Origin: VFBF01 sp034440275
Lineage (GTDB): Bacteria; Pseudomonadota; Alphaproteobacteria; Caulobacterales; Aquidulcibacteraceae
Length of the DNA: 6,276 nucleotides
Assembly (NCBI GenBank): GCA_034440275.1
Contig: JAWXBS010000086.1
Span: forward strand, 1-6,276
Reading direction: 5' to 3'
Below the pieces are notes generated by a model, which made no database searches, was not told the DNA's origin, and was given only the letters and a program-made list of their open reading frames with translations. Positions 1 through 6,276 of this stretch are shown in pieces (the stretch's first letter is position 1; every line of letters begins with the position of its first letter). A program made the translations under genes and the position numbers.

Positions 1-58
1 GGAGGAGTGTCCTTGGGGTTCGCACCCGGTCGGATTGTTTTGATGATTTTTCTGCACA

Positions 59-131
59 GGACCGCCGGCGCCCTCGCCGGCATCCATGTGCGCCAAGGGG
101 AACCGCCTTGCCGGCGAGGCGCCAGCGGTCC
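59..131. repeat. Large imperfect inverted repeat (long hairpin) upstream of panC
   Basis: The left arm (59-81) and right arm (110-131) are reverse complements apart from one C.A mismatch and one single-base bulge, giving about 21 paired bases around a 28-nt loop (82-109). The loop itself can form a small CAAGG/CCTTG helix. Both arms contain GCCGGC. No convincing coding sequence covers this region. It may be a palindromic REP/MITE-like intergenic element, the terminator of a gene left of the window, or a structured panC leader RNA. The sequence shows the pairing directly. The function is inference. Confidence 0.6.
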
Positions 132-145
132 TTTCAGCGAGGGAT

Positions 146-174
146 GGAGGACTCCGGAGTCCCCCTAATTTTCC
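146..174 (+). terminator. Terminator-like hairpin followed by a short T-rich stretch
   Basis: Positions 149-162 form a perfect 14-bp palindrome (GGACTCCGGAGTCC). Pairing extends outward to 146-165 with one A.C mismatch, and an RNA hairpin would have a CCGG loop. TAATTTTCC follows at 166-174, so the layout resembles an intrinsic terminator with a weak U-tract. It lies about 100 nt before panC. It could end transcription from a gene left of the window or act as an attenuator in a panC leader. The palindrome could also be a protein-binding site. Confidence 0.4.
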
Positions 175-262
175 GCAATGCCACGGGAGCCGCGCCGCCA
201 ATCCGGTGTGCGTTCACCACACGCCGTGCAATCCAGGAACACTTTCGCTATCACCCGCGCCC

Positions 263-1138
263 ATGACTTCGCTCCCCACAGCTCCTCTCCCCATCGTCCG
301 CACCGTCGCCGATCTCCGCATTCAAGTCGCCGCGTGGAAGCGCGCGGGGCTGCGCGTGGGGCTGGTGCCGACCATGGGGGCGCTGCATGCGGGGCATCTG
401 TCGCTGGTGACGCTCATCAAGAGCGCTCACGACAAGTGCGTCGCCAGCCTCTTCGTGAACCCCAAGCAGTTCGCCGCGCACGAGGATCTCGACCGCTATC
501 CGCGCAACGAGGCGGGCGACGCCGCGCTGCTGCAATCGGCGGGATGCGACCTGCTGTTCGCGCCGACGACGGACGTGATGTATCCGCCGGGCTTTGCGAC
601 GGCGGTGACGGTTTCAGGCGTGTCGGCGCCGCTCGAGGGCGAGAAGCGCCCGCAGTTTTTCGGCGGCGTGGCGACGGTGGTGTCGAAGTTGCTGCTGCAA
701 TCGCTGCCCGATGCGGCGGCGTTCGGCGAGAAGGACTACCAGCAGCTCCTCGTCATCAAGAAAATGGTCAAGGACCTCGACATCCCGGTGGAGATTCTCG
801 CCGGCGAAACCGTGCGCGAAGCCGACGGCCTCGCCATGTCCTCGCGCAACGCCTATCTCACGCCAGAGCAACGCAAAACGGCGGGCCAGCTCAACGTCAT
901 CGCACGCGCCGCCATCGCCGCAATCGAATCCGGCGGCGCCATCGCACCTGCACTCGCAAGGGCCGAAGCCGACATTCTCGCCGCAGGCTTCTCCAGCATC
1001 GACTACGTCGCGCTCCACGACACCGACGCCTTCGCGCGCATCGACACGCCGACGCTCACCATCCCCGCGCGCCTGCTCGTCGCCGTGCAACTCGGCGCCA
1101 CGCGCCTCATCGACAATTTCGCGGTGACGCCCGAGTAG
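263..1138 (+). CDS. panC: Pantothenate synthetase (pantoate--beta-alanine ligase)
   Basis: This cytosolic enzyme joins pantoate and beta-alanine using ATP, through a pantoyl-adenylate, in the last step of pantothenate (vitamin B5, CoA precursor) synthesis. The 291-residue product has the usual family length. Visible motifs are PTMGALHAGH (HxGH nucleotide-binding, His42 and His45), VNPKQF (65-70), FGEKDYQQL (154-162), READGLAMSSRN (185-196, the KMSKS-like region) and the C-terminal RLLVAVQLGATRLIDN. The ATG at 263 places IVRTVADLR where family members begin. The frame stays open upstream to 86, but that stretch has no family-like sequence and overlaps the inverted repeats. No good Shine-Dalgarno precedes 263. 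An oddity is RPQFFGGV (129-136), where many PanC proteins have RPGHFxGV. No panB is in the window. The downstream neighbour is convergent. Confidence 0.96.
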   Translation: MTSLPTAPLPIVRTVADLRIQVAAWKRAGLRVGLVPTMGALHAGHLSLVTLIKSAHDKCVASLFVNPKQFAAHEDLDRYPRNEAGDAALLQSAGCDLLFAPTTDVMYPPGFATAVTVSGVSAPLEGEKRPQFFGGVATVVSKLLLQSLPDAAAFGEKDYQQLLVIKKMVKDLDIPVEILAGETVREADGLAMSSRNAYLTPEQRKTAGQLNVIARAAIAAIESGGAIAPALARAEADILAAGFSSIDYVALHDTDAFARIDTPTLTIPARLLVAVQLGATRLIDNFAVTPE

Positions 1139-1140
1139 TC

Positions 1141-1172
1141 ATCCCTTCTTCCCCGCGAGGGGGAGAAGGGAT
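1141..1172. terminator. Convergent intergenic hairpin, probable bidirectional terminator or REP-like repeat
   Basis: The arms 1141-1154 (ATCCCTTCTTCCCC) and 1159-1172 (GGGGGAGAAGGGAT) pair over 14 bp, with one position that is a U.G wobble in the plus-strand RNA. They enclose a 4-nt GCGA loop, a GNRA-type tetraloop in the plus-strand transcript. The hairpin fills most of the 39-bp gap between two convergent stop codons, which is the expected place for a shared terminator. Neither side has a T-tract, so simple intrinsic termination is not assured. Short palindromes of this CCCTTCTCCCC style are often dispersed repeats in alphaproteobacterial genomes (recollection, not checked). Confidence 0.65.
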
Positions 1173-1177
1173 AACGC

Positions 1178-2983
<1,806 letters not shown>

Positions 2984-2990
2984 GGCGTCG

Positions 2991-2999
2991 TCCTCCCGC
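2991..2999 (-). promoter_or_regulatory. Ribosome binding site for the Baeyer-Villiger-like monooxygenase
   Basis: On the minus strand, GCGGGAGGA ends 7 nt before the ATG at 2983. This strong Shine-Dalgarno match selects that start over an in-frame ATG at 3037 and longer extensions. Just upstream, CCGCCC/GGGCGG (3001-3018) can form a 6-bp hairpin in the leader RNA. Confidence 0.6.
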
Positions 3000-3080
3000 G
3001 CCGCCCTATGCCGGGCGGTCGGTTCCGATTGGACCATGAAGCGAACGGCGGTGACAAGCCGGCGCCGTGGCGGCAGTCGC

Positions 3081-3503
3081 TCACCACGCCCCGATGGACA
3101 CGAGTTCTGCGCGCAGCTTCTCCGGCAAGTCCCCGCCTTTCCCCTTCCGCCCCTCAAGATCTGCGGGGGCGTCGGCCGCTTCGAGATAGCGCCAGCCCTG
3201 GAAGGCGCGGCGCGGTTGGGGCGCGGTGCGTACGAGTTTGGGATCGAGCCAGAGGCCGCAGCGCAGGCCGTGTTCGTCGGTGACCTCCGCCACTTCGACG
3301 ATGCGCTGGCGCACCACGACGGCGCCCTTGATCACCCAGTACAGCGATCCGCCCGCGAGCACGTCGTCGACGCGCTTGGGCCACATGCGCGTACCGCACA
3401 CCGGCGCGCGACGCTTGAGCGTCGTGACCTGATGTTTTTGCCACACGGCGAGGTCTTCGACGCTGTCGGCGCCCACACAGAGTTTGACGATGTGAATCGG
3501 CAT
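3081..3503 (-). CDS. DUF1489 family protein
   Basis: The 140-residue product begins MPIHIVKLCVGADSVEDLAVWQ, the N-terminal signature I associate with DUF1489 (PF07370), and ends soon after a PRRAFQGWRYLEAADAPADL segment typical of the family. Length matches the usual size of about 140-150 residues. No signal peptide or membrane segment is visible, so it should be cytosolic. Its function is unknown; the family is known to me almost only from Alphaproteobacteria, which helps place the organism. Conserved-looking aromatic and charged stretches include GGSLYWVIKGAVVVRQ. The start at 3503 matches the family N-terminus, although no clear Shine-Dalgarno is seen. It is divergent from the secreted-protein cassette (50-bp spacer) and 97 bp upstream of the monooxygenase gene, possibly co-transcribed with it. 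Confidence 0.85.
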   Translation of the reverse strand: MPIHIVKLCVGADSVEDLAVWQKHQVTTLKRRAPVCGTRMWPKRVDDVLAGGSLYWVIKGAVVVRQRIVEVAEVTDEHGLRCGLWLDPKLVRTAPQPRRAFQGWRYLEAADAPADLEGRKGKGGDLPEKLRAELVSIGAW

Positions 3504-3553
3504 GTGGTGAAGATAGCGCGCTCGATGCGCGAGCGGAAATCCGGAGTACCGGA
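3504..3553. promoter_or_regulatory. Divergent 50-bp intergenic region with two small inverted repeats
   Basis: This spacer must carry at least the 5' regions of both the DUF1489 gene and the plus-strand cassette. It contains CGCTCG-ATGCG-CGAGCG (3519-3535), a possible operator, and TCCGG-AGTA-CCGGA (3540-3553), a small hairpin that abuts the ATG at 3554. The likely Shine-Dalgarno GGAG (3543-3546) falls inside this hairpin. No sigma-70-like promoter stands out, so promoters may overlap the coding ends. The repeats are seen directly. A regulatory role is inference. Confidence 0.35.
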
Positions 3554-4036
3554 ATGCGTCGCTTTATCCTCGCCGGCCTCATGCTCGCAGCAAGCGCTGC
3601 GACCGCACACGCGCAGAAACCGCCGGCCTGCCCCGATCTCGCTATCACCTACGCCAAGCAGGTCCGGTCCATCCGCTACAATGCCCCGCTCGCCGCCGAC
3701 GAGATCGCCTTCCGCTTCACCGTCAAGAATGTCGGGAGCGCAGCGCTGGTCTCACCAAGTCACAGCGCGCAATGGATCTCGCTCGAAGTGATGCGCGGCA
3801 CGGCCTCCCTCGGCATTCACGTCCTGCCGCCGTCGACGCCTGTCCCCGGCCCTGTGCGCATCGAACCCGGCGCGACCATGGACGGCTTCCTCCGCGCCCG
3901 CTTCCCCGCCGCGCTGCCGCCGACCGCGCCCCTCTGGCTGCAGCTGAATTATCTGACGGGCGCGGGCGGCCCCACGGCTCCTGTGGATTGCTCCACCGCC
4001 AACAACACGCGCCGCGTCAGCTACAGGCGTCCGTGA
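3554..4036 (+). CDS. Secreted CARDB-like (Ig-like fold) small protein, paralogue 1
   Basis: The function is unknown. The 160-residue product begins with a Sec signal peptide: basic MRR, a hydrophobic core, and a probable signal peptidase I site AHA|Q after residue 20. The mature part (about 140 residues) starts with PACPDLAIT and contains IAFRFTVKNVGSAAL (51-65), then ends DCSTANN (145-151). The order DL..., a V-N-x-G strand and a terminal xxANN resembles CARDB, an Ig-like beta-sandwich adhesion or binding domain. The mature protein has only two cysteines (Cys26 and Cys146), both kept in the next gene, so a disulfide joining the two ends is likely. The start has GGAG 7 nt upstream. The stop overlaps the next start by 1 nt (TGATG). 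It is expected in the periplasm or outside the cell. The CARDB link is by eye and needs a profile or structure search. Confidence 0.8.
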   Translation: MRRFILAGLMLAASAATAHAQKPPACPDLAITYAKQVRSIRYNAPLAADEIAFRFTVKNVGSAALVSPSHSAQWISLEVMRGTASLGIHVLPPSTPVPGPVRIEPGATMDGFLRARFPAALPPTAPLWLQLNYLTGAGGPTAPVDCSTANNTRRVSYRRP

Positions 4037-4506
4037 TGTCAGCACCGCTGCGACGCCTGATTCTCACAGCTGTTCTGCTCGCATGGGCGGGGGCGCCCGC
4101 GCACGCACAGACGCCGAAGAAGGCCTGCCATGATCTTGCGATAACGCGCTCCGATGCCGTGACGTCGATCCCCGACGCCCCCCCGCTCGCCATTGATGAG
4201 GTCGCCTTCGCCTGGCAGGTCAGCAATCTCGGTCACCGCACTTATGTAGCCGCCGACGAGAACAAGCAGTGGCTTTCGCTCGACGTGCTGCACCGGACGG
4301 GCCCCGCTGCGGTGCAGGTGCTGCCGCCGTCCGGAACGGGCCGCGTGCGCATTCGCCCCGGCGCGAGCCTGAACGGCTACATCCGCGCGATCACGCCGCC
4401 CGGAACGCCGCTCTTTCTGAAGATTAATTTTGCGCCGGACAGCGGCGGCGGCCCGCGCGTGCCGGCGGACTGCAACACGGCCAACAACAAGCAGCGCGTG
4501 TACTGA
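4036..4506 (+). CDS. Secreted CARDB-like (Ig-like fold) small protein, paralogue 2
   Basis: This is a tandem paralogue of the preceding gene. The 156-residue product has a signal peptide (MSAPLRRLILTAVLL core, probable cleavage AHA|Q after residue 24). Its mature region aligns along the whole length with its neighbour: DLAIT, PLAxDEVAF, a QW(I/L)SL(D/E)V segment, VLPPS, VRIxPGA, and DCNTANNxxRV at the end. The two cysteines (Cys31, Cys146) are conserved, but the middle has a few deletions relative to paralogue 1. The ATG overlaps the previous stop by 1 nt, without a good Shine-Dalgarno, so translation is probably coupled. The stop likewise overlaps the next start (TGATG at 4504-4508). The open frame continues upstream to 3772, but that part is only a shifted-frame reading of paralogue 1. 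The role is unknown; export and an Ig-like fold suggest binding or adhesion in the envelope. Confidence 0.8.
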   Translation: MSAPLRRLILTAVLLAWAGAPAHAQTPKKACHDLAITRSDAVTSIPDAPPLAIDEVAFAWQVSNLGHRTYVAADENKQWLSLDVLHRTGPAAVQVLPPSGTGRVRIRPGASLNGYIRAITPPGTPLFLKINFAPDSGGGPRVPADCNTANNKQRVY

Positions 4507-4916
4507 TGCAGCCGCAGCCGAGATCCCCTGCAAAGCAACGCGCCAAGCAGCGCTTGAGCGAGGCCGCGCGTCGTCGCTTCTTCCAGTCGCGGCAATGGCG
4601 AAGGCTGACGGCGCCGGGGCCAGAGGAAGTGCAGCGCGGTACGGTGTTCCGCTTTCCCGCCTGTGCGCCGCGCGAGCCGATGGTGGATTGTCTGCTGGTG
4701 GAGCATCCGGGGGAATCGGGCTTCGGCGTGCTTGTCACGTCGGGCCAGTTCGCGGGCACGGTGACGAGTGCGCTGCCCGCGTCGGCGCTGATGGGCGCAG
4801 GCCGTCAGGCGACGGTCTCGCGCTCCTGGGTGATCGCCAACTGGCGGCGCTATTTCTACGAGGGATGCGATCCGCGCGACGTCATGGTCGCCGATCGGTA
4901 TCCAACGCCGCGCTGA
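4506..4916 (+). CDS. Small cytosolic protein resembling the Imm45 immunity family
   Basis: The 136-residue product has no signal peptide. A basic, Arg/Lys-rich N-terminus (1-34) is followed by a domain with RGTVFRFPA (44-52), MVDCLLVEHPGESGFGVLVTSGQFAG (59-84), SRSWVIANWRRYFYEGCDPRDV (105-126) and RY near the end. The pattern of RG-x-x-F, VD, an (A/V)TSGxxAG segment and W-x-x-NW-x-x-x-x-Y-x-x-C matches my memory of Imm45 (PF15572), a predicted immunity family of polymorphic toxin systems. No toxin of a known family is adjacent. The start overlaps the previous stop by 1 nt and lacks its own Shine-Dalgarno, so it is probably coupled to the two secreted-protein genes. The 3' end overlaps the convergent hydroxylase gene by 61 bp. 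That a protein is made is well supported. The family call is tentative, and it could instead be an unrelated housekeeping protein. Confidence 0.7.
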   Translation: MQPQPRSPAKQRAKQRLSEAARRRFFQSRQWRRLTAPGPEEVQRGTVFRFPACAPREPMVDCLLVEHPGESGFGVLVTSGQFAGTVTSALPASALMGAGRQATVSRSWVIANWRRYFYEGCDPRDVMVADRYPTPR

Positions 4917-5845
4917 GGCGCGGGCGCTTCCTCCGCTTCGCGCCACTCGGCTTTCAGCATCTTCGACGTCTTGCGCGATCCGTCCGGCGTCCAGCCCGGC
5001 GGGCCGAAGATGTAGCCGAACCATTCCCCCGCCGACTTCGCGCCGCGCAGGTCGCGCGCGATGCCCACCCATTCGTGGACGGCGATGCGGATCGGGTTGA
5101 AGGTCCCGAGGTTGGAGACGATGCCGTAGCGCGGCTTGTCGTGGTCCACTTCGGGGATGAATGTGCCGAAGATCCGGTCCCAGATGATGAGGACGCCGGC
5201 ATAGTTCGCATCGAGGTAGCGCGGGTTCGTCGCGTGATGGACGCGGTGATGCGACGGCGTGTTGAACAACCACTCGATCGGGCCCATCCGCCCCACCGTC
5301 TCGGTGTGGATCCAGAACTGGTAGACGAGGCTCACGCCCGTGAAGAAGAGCACCATCTCCACCGGAAAACCGATGAAGAAGAGCGGCAGCTTCGTCGCAA
5401 AGGACAAAGCGAGATTGCCCGTCCAGGTCTGCCGCAACGCGGTTGAGAGGTTGTAGTGCTGCGAGGAGTGGTGGACGATGTGGCTTGCCCACCAGAAGCG
5501 GCGTTCGTGCGCGATGCGGTGGAACCAGTAGTAAGCGAGGTCCTCGCCGAAGAAGCACAGGACGAGCGCCCACCAGGTCCAGCCGATGTCGAACAGGCGG
5601 TACTGGTAGATCCAGTAAGCGCTGACGATATAGAGGCCGCCGGTGAGGATGCCCGCGAGCGTGGAGCCGAAGCCCATGAAAAGGCTCGCGGCGGAATCCT
5701 TTGCTTCGTAGGCGCCGCGCTTCGACAGGCGCACCACCAGCATCTCGATGATGACCAGCGCGATGAACGCCGGCACCGCCAGCGTCACTACGTCAGCCGG
5801 CACCCAGGCAGGCGTTTCCGGCACCGGGAACGGATTGCGCTCCAT
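4856..5845 (-). CDS. Alkylglycerol monooxygenase-like membrane fatty acid hydroxylase (sterol desaturase family)
   Basis: This is an integral-membrane diiron oxygenase of the fatty acid hydroxylase superfamily (PF04116). The histidine boxes are complete: HRIAH (109-113), HIVHHSSQH (122-130), H180 in FWIHTE, and HHRVHH (199-204). The 329 residues show hydrophobic helices at about 18-40, 55-80, 88-108 and 145-178. The stretch around WASHIVHHSSQHYNLSTALR, YQFWIHTE, NTPSHHRVHHATN and NYAGVLIIWDRIFGTF closely resembles eukaryotic alkylglycerol monooxygenase (AGMO/TMEM195), which cleaves ether lipids with tetrahydrobiopterin. The actual substrate here (ether lipid, sterol or fatty acid) is unknown. 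AGAGGA lies about 10 nt before the ATG. The gene is 3 nt downstream of the membrane-protein gene, so an operon is likely. The last ~20 codons overlap the convergent Imm45-like gene, and the tail after residue 305 looks poorly conserved. Confidence 0.9.
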   Translation of the reverse strand: MERNPFPVPETPAWVPADVVTLAVPAFIALVIIEMLVVRLSKRGAYEAKDSAASLFMGFGSTLAGILTGGLYIVSAYWIYQYRLFDIGWTWWALVLCFFGEDLAYYWFHRIAHERRFWWASHIVHHSSQHYNLSTALRQTWTGNLALSFATKLPLFFIGFPVEMVLFFTGVSLVYQFWIHTETVGRMGPIEWLFNTPSHHRVHHATNPRYLDANYAGVLIIWDRIFGTFIPEVDHDKPRYGIVSNLGTFNPIRIAVHEWVGIARDLRGAKSAGEWFGYIFGPPGWTPDGSRKTSKMLKAEWREAEEAPAPQRGVGYRSATMTSRGSHPS

Positions 5846-5848
5846 CTC

Positions 5849-6276
5849 TTACTTTCCTCTCGCGCCTCTTCTCAGACGCTCGATCCATGCGGGCGCCTCG
5901 CGGCTGTCAAACTCGATGGCGAAATCGTCGAATCCGGCGTCGGAAAAGCGCACGCGCGCGCCGATGCCGCGTCCCTTCGGCCGATACATCTTCACGCCCG
6001 CGACCGCCGCGCGCGAGAACACCCGCGTGGTCAGCTTGTCGCCCAGCGCCTTCACGACGAAAACCTTGTCGGGCTCGATCTCCGCGAGCGCCACACGCCC
6101 GAGCGCGTCGATGGCGATGGCGCCGGTCGGGCCCGCGCGTTCGTCGGCGGCGAGCTTTTGCACATGCCATTCGTCGAGCACCCGCGCGCGGGTGCGGAAA
6201 CCGATGAGCCACGCGAGGCCGACGAGGATGATGACGCCGCCGAGCGAGATCGCCTGGATGACGAGAAACTTGAGGA
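5849..6276 (-). CDS. Unidentified membrane-anchored protein, 5' end outside the window
   Basis: I do not recognise this family. The frame is open to the window edge, giving 141 visible codons that begin LKFLVIQAISLGGVIILVGL. The visible N-terminus is therefore one strong transmembrane helix (about 22 residues) followed by a basic FRTRAR stop-transfer stretch. The soluble part that follows is about 110 residues, is beta-rich by eye (PTGAIAIDALGRVALAEI, DKVFVVKALGDKLTTRVFSR), ends in basic residues and likely faces the cytoplasm. A shorter frame beginning with GTG at 6181 would drop the membrane helix and is unlikely to be the true start. The TAA stop lies 3 nt before the AGMO-like ATG, so the two are probably co-transcribed, and a partner or assembly role for the hydroxylase is conceivable. 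This last point is speculation from context. Confidence 0.75.
   Translation of the reverse strand, partial: LKFLVIQAISLGGVIILVGLAWLIGFRTRARVLDEWHVQKLAADERAGPTGAIAIDALGRVALAEIEPDKVFVVKALGDKLTTRVFSRAAVAGVKMYRPKGRGIGARVRFSDAGFDDFAIEFDSREAPAWIERLRRGARGK
6178..6195. repeat. Perfect 18-bp GC palindrome within a coding region
   Basis: GCACCCGCGCGCGGGTGC reads the same on both strands. It lies in the coding sequence of the partial membrane protein, spanning the basic residues just after the transmembrane helix. It could be a chance product of alternating CG arginine/alanine codons or a binding site. Confidence 0.5.

Noticed and set aside
86..262. In-frame 59-codon N-terminal extension of panC
   Set aside because: It contains no family-like sequence, runs through the inverted repeats, and known PanC proteins start close to the IVRTVADLR region.
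3018..3060. Possible TTGTCA -35 box upstream of the monooxygenase on the minus strand
   Set aside because: No acceptable -10 box lies at the right spacing, so a promoter cannot be supported.
2984..3157. In-frame upstream extension of the monooxygenase into the DUF1489 3' end
   Set aside because: A strong ribosome site precedes the ATG at 2983, and the extension is Arg-rich sequence overlapping another gene.
3772..4035. Upstream extension of paralogue 2 beyond its ATG
   Set aside because: It is an out-of-frame reading of paralogue 1. The signal peptide begins exactly at the ATG at 4036.
4377..5573. 398-codon minus-strand frame overlapping the hydroxylase
   Set aside because: It is a shifted-frame shadow of the hydroxylase, rich in Arg and Pro, with no motifs.
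6179..6181. GTG as start of the membrane-anchored protein
   Set aside because: The frame continues upstream to the edge and encodes a clear transmembrane helix, so the real start lies outside the window.

Overview
The window is a GC-rich bacterial chromosomal segment with tightly packed genes. It most likely comes from an alphaproteobacterium. The main evidence is a DUF1489 protein, a family I know almost only from Alphaproteobacteria, together with the alphaproteobacterial look of PanC and the combination of a Baeyer-Villiger monooxygenase with an alkylglycerol-monooxygenase-like enzyme. The genus cannot be settled from the sequence alone. No rRNA, tRNA, insertion sequence or CRISPR array is visible.

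Layout. Positions 1-262 are non-coding as far as I can tell and hold two strong inverted repeats (59-131 and 146-165). They are followed by panC (263-1138, +), which encodes pantothenate synthetase. A 32-nt near-perfect hairpin (1141-1172) separates panC from a convergent type I Baeyer-Villiger-like flavin monooxygenase (1178-2983, -). Upstream of that, on the same strand, lies a DUF1489 gene (3081-3503, -). A 50-bp divergent spacer then leads into a three-gene plus-strand cassette (3554-4916). It encodes two paralogous secreted small proteins of CARDB-like (Ig-like) character, then a small cytosolic protein resembling the Imm45 immunity family. Both gene junctions are 1-nt TGATG stop/start overlaps. 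The cassette meets, tail to tail with a 61-bp overlap, a minus-strand pair. This pair is an integral-membrane AGMO-like fatty acid hydroxylase (4856-5845) and, 3 nt upstream, an unidentified membrane-anchored protein (5849 to the window end), whose 5' end lies outside the window.

How the genes work together. PanC supplies pantothenate for coenzyme A. The two oxygenases point to oxidative metabolism of lipids, ketones or other hydrophobic compounds, but they sit in separate transcription units and need not be linked. The most unusual part is the overlapping cassette at 3554-4916. Two duplicated exported proteins, each with a conserved cysteine pair, are translationally coupled to an immunity-like protein. 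This arrangement could be an undescribed secreted-factor/immunity module, but the sequence alone does not prove it.
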